NCBI GenBank assembly: GCA_004794655.1
Contig: SMMW01000185.1
Coordinates: 62,001-126,000, forward strand
DNA length: 64,000 bases
Direction: 5' to 3'
From: Marisa cornuarietis
Lineage: Eukaryota > Mollusca > Gastropoda > Architaenioglossa > Ampullariidae
Shown: piece by piece, positions 23,620 to 35,266 of the stretch
Numbering within the stretch: position 1 is the stretch's first letter
Layout: the number at the start of each line of letters is the position of its first letter
Notes under the pieces: model-generated
Seen by the model: the letters and a program-made list of their open reading frames with translations, nothing else
Databases searched by the model: none
What the model was told of the DNA's origin: nothing
Made by a program: the position numbers and the translations under genes

Positions 23620-24041
23620 TCACAATAATAATAATAATAGTGAATATTTTTATAGCGCAATGTAACTTATGTAAACTTTTATGTAACTTTTATGTCGATG
23701 TGTACGTGTTTCTTTTTTTCCCAAGTTATCACCATTCCAAATACAGCACCGCTTTTATTATTAAGGAAATCAACAAAAGCTGAATGAATCAAGACATAGT
23801 TCCTGTTTTGTTAAGACTTAGCACCTCTTTCTCGTAACATGTTGTATTATCAAGCCTCACTGAGGTGTGTACACTGATGTTTATTCTGTAGGTGACTGTA
23901 ACCGAACCTCCGACTCAGTGTGCTCTGGTCATGTCTGTGCTGAGCTCCATCTTCTGTTGTATCATATGTGTTACACTTTTATGTAACTTTTATAGCGCAT
24001 ATTCACACTCATAGAGAGCATGCTCTTAGCTCTTAGCACAA
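23620..24041 (+). mobile_element. Dispersed (AAT)n/TATAGCGC element interrupting exon 2 of copy F
   Basis: The outer element starts with AATAATAATAATAGTGAATA and ends near GCTCTTAGCA. It is flanked by CACAA on both sides (about 23616-23620 and 24040-24044), consistent with a short target duplication inside exon 2. It is itself interrupted by a second insert, bordered on both sides by TTTTATAGCGCA. Confidence 0.6.
23679..23968 (+). repeat. Duplicated intron 2 to exon 3 fragment of copy E
   Basis: About 290 bp match copy E 21201-21490 at a constant offset of 2478. Only two or three differences are visible (for example CTTACCCGTAAC against CTTTCTCGTAAC). It includes the intron 2 acceptor and the first 77 nt of exon 3 (23892-23968), then stops abruptly at ATCATATG. 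Intron sequence is retained, so it was copied as DNA or unspliced RNA. An exact TTTTATAGCGCA lies on either side (near 23649-23660 and 23988-23999). Confidence 0.85.
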
Positions 24042-24389
24042 CACCCCAGCAGCTGGACTACAAATGCCTCACCCAATGACAGAGGAGGAGCAGCACTGGT
24101 GGTACATTTTTCTGACGATGTTAACTACTTTTAACTAATTAATTACGGTTTAGCCTTAATTTCCAGTTCACACTTGTTCTCTCAGAATACCTGTAAGTCG
24201 TCGACAATACATTCAAACACGGCCGCCACCCCGTCCTCATCGTGTGGATTCTTCGCTTTCATCATCTATTTTGGCATCATCATCTGGGTCGTGGTCATGC
24301 ACTATATAGTCCTTAGAACCAGATCTTTATTCGGCTATTATCACTGCACCAGCAATGGCTGCTACTTTATACAAACTTTTTCTTTGTGA

Positions 24390-24946
24390 CGAAACGATGA
24401 GAATGATGGGCGTAAGGAAGCTGTTTCCCCCTAAATAAAGGTCCTTCCGAGGACTAGCTTCCCTTGTCCAAATGTCTCTTCACAAACGCAGTACAGCGAC
24501 AGTAGTTGAGCTTCCCTTCCTTACCTGATGTCAATAAAAGCGTTTGGCTTGTCGTGGAGATTTACTTGCAGCATTTACAGATTTACATAAGCTGATTCTT
24601 TTGGGGGCAATATTTTATTTGGGAATATTTAGCACCCAAAGATTATTTGTAATCGAAGTCCGGATCATTAACTGCGTGGTATATTTTACCAATTCTTGCG
24701 GCTTTGTTCCTGCATAAAGGTTTTGTTGTGAAACATGCTTTTAACTTTTGCAACAATGCTTCGCTTTGAAACATGGTTTTAGTTTGAGGATTCAAATGTG
24801 AGACTCTTTCATGTTGTAACACATTTTTAGCTTTCTGGGCGCATGATAAGGAACAGTGATTATGGAATATTGCACCTTTTTGTTGTTAATGCGATTAAAA
24901 ATATTTTACCTTACTACAACGCATGTTTTAACAAAAACAAAGCTAC
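24390..24946. other. Spacer after the CD225-like array
   Basis: AT-rich flank with possible poly(A) signals AATAAA near 24434 and CAATAAAAG near 24532, left from copy F. No gene is seen. Confidence 0.5.
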
Positions 24947-24957
24947 ACCCGATACTC

Positions 24958-25138
24958 GGACGACCCCGGCGGTTAATGGTTAGCGCATGTCGCCAGTACA
25001 ATGAGGGTCCTGGGTTCACCTCTCGTCTCGGGCACTGTACGTTCTCTGCATGTGGTATCTGATTACAGGGCCGGCTTCCTTGCCGTGATATAGTCTTAGT
25101 TGCTGGCTCGGCATCAATCACCAATCCCTCTTCCCTAT
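24958..25138 (+). mobile_element. Complete tRNA-derived SINE with 11-bp target duplication
   Basis: A 181-bp element flanked by a perfect direct repeat ACCCGATACTC (24947-24957 and 25139-25149). The head has an A-box-like GGTTAATGGTTAGCGC (about 24971-24986) and a B-box-like GGGTTCACCTC (about 25012-25022). The tail GTCTTAGTTGCTGGCTCGGC is shared with copies at 19.2 and 56.5 kb. The intact duplication points to a fairly recent insertion. Confidence 0.88.
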
Positions 25139-25149
25139 ACCCGATACTC

Positions 25150-27332
25150 CCTAGCCTATTTGTTAGTCCCCTACACTGATGACCAGAAGAGGTTGAGCAT
25201 TAATTTCTTGTGAAATAATGTATGTCTCAATTCCAAAGGATCATACTGCCCCAGTGCCATTTCCTGAGAGTTCATTTTCGTGTGTATTTTGTGCATTTAA
25301 TGAAGGAATGGATTTTCTTGATTAAGATGATGCATGTTTATCGTTTTACTGTGAGCTTGCAACTTCTGGCTACTAACGATGATCACAGTCTCTTACTTTT
25401 GATGATTCTCGCAAACCGCAAGGAATATGCAAGGCAACATCAGTTTAATGTCAGACAGGAAGAGACTAAAACTGGAAAGACTTCTAAGCCTGATGTATGT
25501 TCAACCTCTAGATAATTAATAGAACCAATAACTGTGTAGTATAATGTTCTCAAACACTAGTTCTAATGAATGTGTATTTCTGTTCAGCCTGGTCGACTTT
25601 TGAACACACAACAGTATCCATGAAATGAAACAAATAAACAGCTTTATTAGTTATGTTGAAGTTACATGCAGGAAAACGTTAAAAGGTGGTTGTATCTTCC
25701 ACCCAGCGCCTAAGATTATAAGCTTCTATGAAACAGAATTACTACACTTTCAACTTTTCTTTGCTTGTTTTCTTAATTAATTGTTTGGTTTTAGGGTGTG
25801 CACTTTAATGGAAGATTTACTTTTAAATCATTTATAAATTGTACGAATATCGTTTCACAAACAGAAGTAATTCGTTTAGAAATGCAGATACTTACTTCAA
25901 TTAACAATGTCAAAAAATATTTCAATTTTATTACAGCAGAAAAATTATCAGCTTTTAAAATATTGGTCTTAGGCGCCATCTGAGATCATTCCTATGGCAA
26001 ATGATTGTATGGAAAAGAACATGTTTCGCAATTTTAATCAAGGGTCAAACAAATGGAATCAAGCGGCAGATATAAATATTTGATTTTAAATTTTATAGTC
26101 TTGCCGTATCTTCCTATGCACTTCTTCTTTGCCTTAATTAAAGCCACCAGGCTACGTGGCTCGTCACCCTAACTTATATTTTCATCCAAAAACTTAAGAA
26201 GAACACGAGTGTGCTACTGGAGAGTATGTTAGTATGTTGAAGATTTTTTTTAGTCTCTATATTCAAGACCATCTCAGTCTCTGTTTTTATCATGTCTTCG
26301 CAAGAATTTTAAAAATAACGTTTGCACACAAATAATGGCGGTCAAACCTGTTGGTCCCAAGAGGGATAGAACAATGCCTGGAGCTACAGAAAGAAAAAAA
26401 AACACATAAACAAGGACGATCAATTCTTGACAAGGTAGAAATATCGGCAGGATGACTTTCTGCCAAAACTAGACAAATAAATCTTTTACAAATGGCAACA
26501 CACACAAAATTCTTGTTTATCGGTTTCATTGCTCGCATTATTTACAGCTAGGGAAATCATCATCACGTCACATTGTCCTGTCAGTGCTGTTTCCAATAAG
26601 CATGCTTATCAATAATAAAAGCAAATAGTCTATATTATAGGCGATATACATATATGGAAATATAGATAATCTGCTATGACTTTGAAATGAAGTGTCTGGA
26701 AAAGGAAAGGTCAAATAGAATGTGAAAATATTCAAATAAACTTGTAAGAATTATAACAAATTTGTTCCATGGATGTTTCACTTCATTTTCAAAAGAGATT
26801 GTGTATAAACCTATTGTACAGTACTCCACAAGAAACCTAACGTTTTCTAAATGTAAACATTTTCAATATGCAACAAGCGTTTATTTGGGGGAAAAAAAGA
26901 ATGACAATGTCTTTGTAAGAATTCAAGAATACAAAAAGGTATACATAGCTATATCAAGCAAACTGCCAAAATAACCGCTTATTCCCTGTTCCAGGACATT
27001 TTGCTACTGCAAAGGACATTGAAAAATAGAACATCATTACTCAAAATTTAATAAGCAAGAAATCACTTCGCAGCTATCTTAAATTAAGTTAATGATAAAT
27101 TATTTAGTTAAAGAAACCTGTGACAATCTCAGAGATAGCTGCAGCTATCGTAAATCCCTTACCCAAGACGACACATCACCGGATCGGATGTACATTGAAC
27201 ACTAACCTTTTTCATTCCTTCTTCGCAAGAAGCTCAGAACCTGGAGCTGGATGTATCTGTAAATGTCTCTCTACTATTTTACCATGTGAAACGGTTGTCT
27301 AGGGAAGTGACTCCTGCCTTGTTTTGATGTAT
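25150..27332. other. Intergenic, AT-rich, no gene seen
   Basis: No exon or repeat family is recognised apart from a palindrome ATAAGCATGCTTA at 26596-26608. That palindrome recurs downstream of the second cholinesterase-like gene. Short frames on both strands lack protein character. Confidence 0.55.
26594..26608. promoter_or_regulatory. Palindromic element CAATAAGCATGCTTA
   Basis: It lies about 1.0 kb past the stop codon of cholinesterase-like gene 1. The same 15-mer is at 38102-38116, about 0.94 kb past the stop of gene 2, and a third copy of the 13-bp core is at 38045-38057. Including five more upstream bases, 19 of 20 positions match between the two flanks. Function unknown; it could be a duplicated flank or a binding site. 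Confidence 0.35.
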
Positions 27333-27338
27333 TTTATT
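27333..27338 (-). terminator. Candidate poly(A) signal of cholinesterase-like gene 1
   Basis: Minus-strand AATAAA, about 285 nt past the stop codon. Confidence 0.4.
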
Positions 27339-27622
27339 TTTAAGCGCTTAGCATCTGTCTTTGAGAGACTCGTGACCTACAAAGATAAATGTGATAGTGA
27401 CTTATTAAATAGTCTAGGCGTCCAGATAGTGAGTGAGTCTAGTGTTGCTGTCTTCGGTCCAAGCGACCATAAGACGCACGTCGGACATGTTGTTATGAGC
27501 ATGTGAACAGCGTTCAGTCACGACCTGCTGCACAGACAACAGCTGGTATTTGTGGAAGTTGTTCCTGGGCTCATATCTGGAGCTGCTTGCGAAGAAAGGT
27601 GGCAGTCTGGTGCAGCAATCAA

Positions 27623-29559
27623 TCAACAGCGCAGAAGCGGAAGAACAAGCCGCCGGAAGCTGCACTGTTGATGGCGAAGTCCACTTCTGACTGAATCTCC
27701 CTCTCCGTTGATCCTCAAATATTCCAGTCTCTCTGATGTTAACTTGGGCCATGTACTCGTGTCATAATTGGGGTTGCTGAAGACATATTAGTCCAAATCT
27801 TATCGCAGCTAGTCAACTGACTTAAAATTAGTTTACATCATAAACACAAATGATTTCAAAAGCATGAACAAACCGGTGCCTTACTTGACAAGTAATATTT
27901 TAGCTCTTACTTCCGCTACTTTCCCTGATTTTGTCTCCAATTTATTAAGTTTCCGGGTATTTTAAGATAAAATTTATTTTAGTGTATTTTAAATTTTTCT
28001 AGCCCCAAAATCTTGTGTAATCATAAAGAATAGAGCATGTCCTCTCAAAACAACCGTATAATAAGTTCATCTTACCCTGTCTGTGCAAAGCGGGTCCAGT
28101 AGGCCATCATTCGAGATGAAACCGTTTCGTCTTCTATCGTGTAGTTATACTCCTGCGGTAAACCAAAGACGGCTTCTATTTCATATCCATGCATGACTCC
28201 GGTCCATTTTGGCCAGGCCAAGTTGGACAGCTGGTGCTCAAAAGAATACAAATAAACATCATGATTCTTGGCATATTCGTTGGCAAAGTCCACTACGGCG
28301 CACTTGAAGATATCATCTCCGCTGATGTCGTCGGCGATGTCTCTGAAAGATTCCCGCTGGGAAGGAAGAATATTTTCGTAGTATTCGGAGATGATGGCAC
28401 TGTCTGTCTTGTTGTCGCCGCGAAAATTCAAAGCGTTGACAACTTCTTTGAGCTTAGAGAATGACAGGAATTCTTTGTTTGAGAGGGGAAAGTCTTTCTC
28501 GAATTTGTAGAGAAGAAAATACATTCCTTCATCTTTGTTTACGCCAATGATCACTTCTGTGTCCTTAATCTCTCCACTGGCCATAAGATTTGTAGGTTGT
28601 CCGGAAAGAAAGTAGTTGTCGACAACTGGGCCGAGCGGTATGTCTAGGTAATTTTCTGGTAGATTCCACATCATGTCGGTTATATGCTGGGCGTTCTTCA
28701 GTTGCAGACAGCGAACCATTAATCTCGAGGATGTTGATGGACATCCAAGTAGACTTGCCAGCTTTTTCCCGCGCGAAATGGAATGTGGTGTAGGCTGCAC
28801 AGCCCACCTGCACAAGGGACCTCCACTCTGCATGATTGCCCGGGAGAAAAAGCCGTTTGATAATGGTGACAGGAGATGTAACCCAACACTTCCAGCCCCA
28901 GCGCTTTCTCCAAAAATAGTAACCGTGTCCTTGGAGCCGCCGAAGAAGCCAACGTTGTCGTGGACCCATTTCAGCGCCATGGTCTGATCCATGAGGCCTT
29001 GGTTACCTGGCGCGTCATCATTGCCAGTGTAAAGGAAACCTAGAGGACCGACGCGATAATTCAACGACACAACGATGACGTTTTCCGTCGACGCAAGTTT
29101 CGAACCGTCGTAGATGTCTAGAGTGGAGGTTCCTGACGAAAAGCTGCCACCAAAGATCCAAACCATGGTAGCCCGTGGTTGCGTCGAAAAACTTTTGGGT
29201 ACCCAGACGTTTAGGTACAGGCAGTCTTCGCTCATTGGTGTCTTAGGATTCCACATCTGTACTCCTTCAAACTGGTCGAAGCTGGTGCCGATGGACTGGA
29301 AACAGGAGTTGGGCTTGGTTACAGTGTCTCTCACTTTGCTCCATGTTTCAGCAGGCTCAGGGTGTTTGAAGCGTCGAGGACCGGTTGGGGGTTTGGCGAA
29401 GGGAATTCCCCAAAATACGTTCACTGTCTGGTCACCAACTACATTCACCAGGCCCCGGATGGGGCCCAAGGTCGTATGAACTACAGAAGTGCGATTTAGA
29501 GTCAAAGTCATGATACTCAAGTGGAGAAGAAGAGCTGCATCCAAGATGAAAACTGTCAT
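27623..29559 (-). CDS. Cholinesterase-like carboxylesterase, gene 1 (two coding exons)
   Basis: Exon 1 runs 29559 to 28076 and exon 2 runs 27776 to 27623, joined across a GG|C glycine codon, giving 545 residues. The ATG at 29559 is preferred over the upstream in-frame GTG, which directly follows a TTTCTCCGCAG acceptor-like string. A hydrophobic N terminus (about 1-20) suggests secretion. The catalytic triad is Ser219 (FGESAGA), Glu344 (NKDEG) and His457 (VMHGYE). The choline-site Trp is Trp103 (QMWNP). Cys86/113, 273/284 and 420/533 match the three cholinesterase disulphides. Trp298 fits the peripheral site; Leu305 and Ile307 fit the acyl pocket. N-glycosylation sites are at Asn22, 383 and 472. 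The protein ends in Cys545. Likely a choline ester or related hydrolase; the exact substrate cannot be read. Confidence 0.88.
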
Positions 29560-29565
29560 TTTCAC

Positions 29566-29790
29566 CTGCGGAGAAATGAATAGTCTTTAAAATAACCAGC
29601 ATGTAGCGTAGTCGGCCATGTTGCAGACGCCGAGCTCTGTTGGGCATTTATTAATTGAGCTTGGTTTTATTATGTTACTTAAAAGACCTACCCGACTGGT
29701 CGGAGTTATGCACAGATTCTGGAAGGTAGAGATAGTATAAATATATTCTTTAAATTTCAGCGCCTGGAACACAGTGGCTTATTTATAATC
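29566..29790 (-). promoter_or_regulatory. Possible 5' leader and TATA box of gene 1
   Basis: A minus-strand TTATAAATAAG lies at about 29780-29789, some 220 nt upstream of the coding exon. A CCGCAG|GTGAAAATG junction at the coding exon edge, identical in the paralogue, could be a 3' splice site for a non-coding first exon. A CpG-rich patch (CCCGCGCGCGAATAACGCGC) lies further upstream near 29848. The start site cannot be fixed from sequence alone. Confidence 0.3.
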
Positions 29791-29879
29791 TACTTTCAAA
29801 GTTAATAATTTGCACCTATTGTCAGCACGTCCTGCGAAATCTCGCTCCCGCGCGCGAATAACGCGCGTCGTCACGGCCA

Positions 29880-32820
29880 GTGGCATCCACGCTGAGTCTC
29901 GCTGAGCCAGAAGGTGGAGCAAAACATCCGGTTTATCAGACGATCTTCATTTATAGCCTTCTAGTAGCAAAGACGAGTGTGAAACTCTGTTCTCTAGCCT
30001 TGAACGTTTTAAACCTTACGTGTTTGAACCTGGGAATTATGAGGGTTCGAAACCACAAACAGAATATGCTTTGGCAGCAGATTGCGAAGAACGAGTTCAC
30101 AATACCTCCATCACTGATGTTCGTCAAATTTTGCGAGTTGCAAGTGACCATTACAAGTTGTTTGTCTGTTTACTTACAAAAGCGTGAAAATTCACCATTG
30201 GGACAGATTCGCACGTTTATATGGGCATAGTTGCTCAAATGGTTTTTGGTGTAAATAACTGTAAGAGAAACTTTCGCACGCATTTAAAAAAATTGGAAAA
30301 GCACAGATATATTTGTGGGAACGATGTTGCAGATATTTCTTATCATTTAATGTGTGCATGTTACCAAACAACATCGTGTCGCCGGTCACAGCTATAATAC
30401 TGTGGCTTAACAAAAAGGATTTTGAAGTACATTTATTGAGATAACTTTAGGTAGTCGTGCAGCTGCTCTGTGTTTTTGGACAAAGATTCTCAAAATAGCT
30501 TCTTTTGCTTCTTCAGCGTGTACTTTACTGGGTAACATTCAGGAGCGTTTTCATACGACAGAATACTGTGTAGGCGCAGTAAAAACTGCTCTAAAAACAC
30601 GAATGAAGTTGATCCATTATCTTCTCGACGATGAATCTTTTGAGAAAGTGTGAACACTTATTCCGTTAATATGTTTTCCTGTGCATATAACGACACAATA
30701 CTTTCAACATCTACTCTTGCGCTTTCAAGATTTGCTATTTTCTGGGCAACTTGTATTAGCCATGCTGTGGTCAGCCATGATGCCACCGGTAGTGACGTCA
30801 CATAAGGCTTCGGGGCCCAACTGGAGATTTGAACAGGCGAGGAAATCGCTTTTATTTAATTTCTCAATATTCTTGTTTCTTCTTGCAGTTTCATGTTCAA
30901 GGAATCAATAAGTGAATTGAAAGGAAACGTGTGAGCCTGATCTGTGTCACCAGTCACGTAGGTCTTTAATAGACCAGCAATTACCGCGAGACTTTCAACG
31001 AACAAAAATTTCTTCAAAGTACGATCACGTCAACTTAAAAAATGTAAAATTATATAGCCAGGACAGTAAAAAAAAAACATTGAATACGAGAAAAATAGTT
31101 TTAAAATTCCATTTGTATATTTTAAAAAGTTTACTATTCTATGAAAAGAGACGGGGTCGTAAACTGAACATACCATTTTCTGTCGAGACAAACTCCTGGG
31201 CAAAAATTTTTTTTGAAGTGTCGGCTCGTCGGTTTGCTGGTCTAAGCAATCAGTCGGCTCAGCACTGAGCTGTTCGAATATGTTGCAAATGTGTAACAAC
31301 GAGCCAAATGTGATATCTGCGCTTTTAAATACCGCACGGCGTCCATTACCGTGATTACTGTCATCAACAGCTTGTTTAGTCTATGGAAATGTTACCATTT
31401 TCCACAATTAACAACGATTAATTTCATTATCCAAAATAATGGAGTGTTCGTCAGAAGTCGACTGTTTTGTATTTAAATATTTATTCCTATTACTTCGGTT
31501 AGCGAGAATTCGGTGCAGAAAGGTAAGGAATTTCTTTGAAAAGAACTCACGACAGATGGCTGCAAACTGAAACATACTGGAGCTGTGTATGTTAATGCAC
31601 ACGTTTCATTCTGCTTTGATTAGGTCTGTTTGAGTTGTAGAAAAGCAGAATATTTCTAGATATTTATTAATTTCCTAGTTCCTTTGCCTTTATTTCTATA
31701 CTGCTCTTCTTGAAGTTCCTTTATTGTTCTGTTGATAGTTTTTCTGTTTGTCAAATAGTGATGTCACGTAGGCAGTTATCAGAAGGAGCACATTGCAACT
31801 TAATCTTGTTCGGTATTCTTAGTTAGGAGAGACAGTGTCTACTCTATCATCAGATAGAAAAATTCGTATCAGTTAAACGCCAATTCATCCGTCAGTTCTT
31901 CTCGTCTTTTGCACTGATATTAAAGGCTAAACAGAGTGAAAAATTATTTTCAGATCCATGTGTTTAATTCATCAAAACTTAATTAAATTTACTTAATTCA
32001 AACTCCTATATCTAAGTGAGTAATAGTTCCGTTCGAGAGACATGAGGCTGTGAACATTTTTTTTCTTATCTTAGTTTTGGAGCGAGGCCCATACCTCCTT
32101 TCCTGTTAAGTCATAAATATCAGCTCGTTGATTGGCCAACGTCTCATTAGCTTATCTTCAAAACTGTACCCTTCGATGACTCAAAGATTAGAATTTTCTT
32201 CTAAAGAATAAATAAAAAGTCACATCGTATTTTTGAAACTAGACACAGCTTTAAGTTCTTTAAAACAACCAGCAACTTCATGTTGCTCTCGGGTACGCCT
32301 TTAACTGCTGCGCACTTTTATGCACCCTTTGTCACAAAATAAGAGCTTCACTGCTGAAAAATACACAAAAGACCTCGGAAACATGTTTTGTAAGAAAGAA
32401 AACAGTGTATTTAACAAAACTGTCATCGTTTACAAAGAGAGCTCTTGCGAGAGAATGAGTATGATATGCATTTACACAATGAGACATTTGTGAAGTTGAA
32501 TGATTCAGCCAAAGGATTCATTGTAAATCAGTGAAGTATGAAGATCATGTTAAATATTGAAACCGTTCATGGTAACTAGCAGTTACTAAATACAATGCAT
32601 ATTGAAATACTGAAACATTTACATTCATGTGTATGTTACTTACGCACGTTCACACATAATGCATAAATATACAAACATAATCGTCACGTGATCGAACTCT
32701 CCCTGCTTAATAAGTAAGGCAAAACTATAACTTTTTTTTTTCTAAGTCCGAACGCTTTGAATATCACCTAATGACATACATTCATATTAGACTTTGGGCG
32801 GTGGGATAGAGAGAGGAGGC
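29880..32820. other. Spacer upstream of gene 1, no gene seen
   Basis: Unique-looking AT-rich DNA. The longest frame here (29880-30230, + strand) shows no domain or splice context. No repeat family is recognised. Confidence 0.5.
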
Positions 32821-32827
32821 CGACAAG

Positions 32828-32949
<122 letters not shown>

Positions 32950-33411
32950 GATTCATTATAATGGTACATAACCCTTGAAGCTAGAACACAGGGTTAAAAG
33001 GCTATAAAACTGTACACGTTGCGTGAAAATGAATAGTTTATTATCATAATCACGGCCGCTATAATAGTTAACAGTTTAATCTGTTCCAGTCCAGAACCTG
33101 ACCACCTTCCACATTTTGACTATTCACAGCACTTGAGACACTTTGTAACCTAAAACACAAATCTCAATATCTAATAAAGAAAAGCAATATCAATACCATC
33201 TTGACTATAAGATTAATTTGAAACGCAAGAGATATGTTATCATTATTATTCAAATTTTCTCTTCTACACGGGACTGATTCTGAGTGCTTTGCTAAACCTC
33301 AGCAAATTGCTTCTTTTGTCCTGAATTCGGGAGAATTCGAACCCTGAAATGCATAAACAACACGCGCAGCTATGCAACAAAAACGTTTTGCAAGCGCAAA
33401 ACACAGCAAAC

Positions 33412-33416
<5 letters not shown>

Positions 33417-33479
<63 letters not shown>
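33417..33479. repeat. (CA)n microsatellite
   Basis: About 31 CA units. Confidence 0.97.
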
Positions 33480-33480
<1 letters not shown>

Positions 33481-34217
33481 TCCGCTTGAAAAATTGTTTT
33501 AAACAATCGAGGCTGGATCTCCTCGACATCAAGATCAACATAGGGACAAAGCTGACGACATGTTATCGATATTAATGGCTCCGGCTGTGACGTAGAGATC
33601 TGATAACCGCTGATCGCCAGTCGGTGATCACGCATCATCATGCCCACACAGAGCACACGTGTGCGCACAGTCTCTGCCTTTCTCTCTCCCCTTACCATCC
33701 TCGCTAAATCTTCGCGATCCACACTTATAAATCATCTTTCAGACAGAGATGACGACTGCAGAGTATATAACTTGAGTCCCATTTCCCAGCCCCTCAAAAA
33801 CAGAACTGCGACTCCCATAATGATAGTCCTGACCTTTCTCTCTTCTCACAACGTGTGAGGGCCAAGTCTATTAGTCCCACACCTTCACAGTTCTCTGGCC
33901 TTGACATTTGAAGCAGTCGCCTAGGACATCATTTTTCCCACGATGGAGAGTGACGATGGGGGGTGGGGGGGAAGTATTGACCACATCTGTTGCAACGCAT
34001 CATCTGAAATTCAACTGACGAGCCAGTTGAAGAAATTTACTGTATAGTGTTCTGGAGACGAATCACTGCATATTCAAAGTGCAATACAATACAATTTCAT
34101 GCTGGTAAATACTACAAAGTAATCAAACGGTCAGCTGCCATCTTATATCTATTGACCGTGAAATTATTCATAATATGCTTGATTCGTTCTCTCTTTCGTC
34201 ACTCACTCGCTCGCTCG

Positions 34218-34219
<2 letters not shown>

Positions 34220-34271
<52 letters not shown>
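34220..34271. repeat. (TG)n microsatellite
   Basis: About 25 TG units following a CACTCGCTCGCTCG string. Confidence 0.97.
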
Positions 34272-34274
<3 letters not shown>

Positions 34275-35017
34275 TTTAATTTGCTGCTCATTTGTTATAT
34301 ATTTCTTTCATTCTCTGCATGTACATGCGTGTATGTGCGCTATAAACCTTTTTGTTGCGCTTGCCAGAAACAAGAACCAGTATCAACAGTATTATGTGAG
34401 AGTGAAAAAGAGTTGTAGCCCTTGGATCGTGCTCACAAACTTCTTGGTAACAAAACTTTTAATTTATTTGTATTTTGCTACAAAAGTAAGATGAAATACA
34501 TAGATCACAAAATTTATATTTGAAGTATACAATGTTTTGTTATGCATTACACTTTTATAAACACGAATGTATGAAACAGGGACTAATCAAGTCGACAATT
34601 ATGACAAATTCTGTCACTGCAAACATGAAACAACTTCATTTCTATAATTTTAAGTTCATCTCTCTCTCTCTGATTTGAATGCTAAAAACTGTATTATCAT
34701 TCCTCTTGAGGATACAGGTAGACGTTCCTTGCAGTTTGTATGAAAGTCCTTTCTGCTGACAGCAGGTGAAAGACAAGGAGTGTTTCTGGCACACTCTCGT
34801 CCTGGTTCACCGGTGTCACTGGCACACTCGGCCTGATTCACCAGTGTCACCAGCACACAGTGACGCTAGGTCACAGGTGCAGTCACTTGCTCTGATTTCT
34901 TGAAGCTTGCAATTTTGCAAGCAGAAAGCCATGCGCGCACACGCACACACGCATGCACGCATATATACAGAAACGTAGAGACAAGTCTGCATCCATTCAG
35001 GCACGAGCGCGCATACG

Positions 35018-35065
35018 CACACACACACACACACACGCACACACCACACACACACGCACACACCA

Positions 35066-35096
<31 letters not shown>

Positions 35097-35100
35097 CACA
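35018..35100. repeat. (CA)n microsatellite with CCA interruptions
   Basis: CA run broken by ACACCACAC and CGCA motifs. It is followed 105 bp later by a TG run, so the two are inverted relative to each other. Confidence 0.95.
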
Positions 35101-35203
35101 TGCGCATTTTGGGGTTCACTGTATCAGTCTGTAGTAAACTCTAACTGCCAAATTATCAGCCATACACAAAGCGAAGTCATGCAATTCGTTATGAAATCAA
35201 AGA

Positions 35204-35204
<1 letters not shown>

Positions 35205-35264
<60 letters not shown>
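35205..35264. repeat. (TG)n microsatellite
   Basis: Thirty TG units, ending in GCTTGTGCGTACGTGCGTGC. Confidence 0.97.

Positions 35265-35266
<2 letters not shown>

Larger units (their letters stand above)
23280..24389 (+). pseudogene. CD225-like copy F, broken by nested insertions
   Basis: Exon 1-like MANATSDGFD starts at 23280, but its splice at 23311 leaves two bases instead of one. Exon 2 remnants are split: about 23566-23619 (ATGTCCCCGACCAGAAGTGG then TTATCACA) and about 24042-24105 (CAACACCCCAGCAGCTGGAC). The intervening sequence is an inserted repeat with a further insert (see 23620-24041). No exon 3 stands in its proper place between exon 2 and exon 4. The exon 4-like part (24186-24389) keeps the HARHS-loop DNA and the RSLFGYYHC tail but has a 2-base deletion in the membrane segment and lost its original reading frame. 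AATAAA occurs at 24434. Confidence 0.8.

Noticed and set aside
28189..29479. Plus- and minus-strand frames of 70-134 codons overlapping esterase gene 1
   Set aside because: They are shadows of the real coding exon; equivalent shadows appear over gene 2.
33264..33722. 152-codon minus-strand frame with a long Cys-Val run
   Set aside because: The core is the (CA)n array; the flanks lack protein character and splice context.
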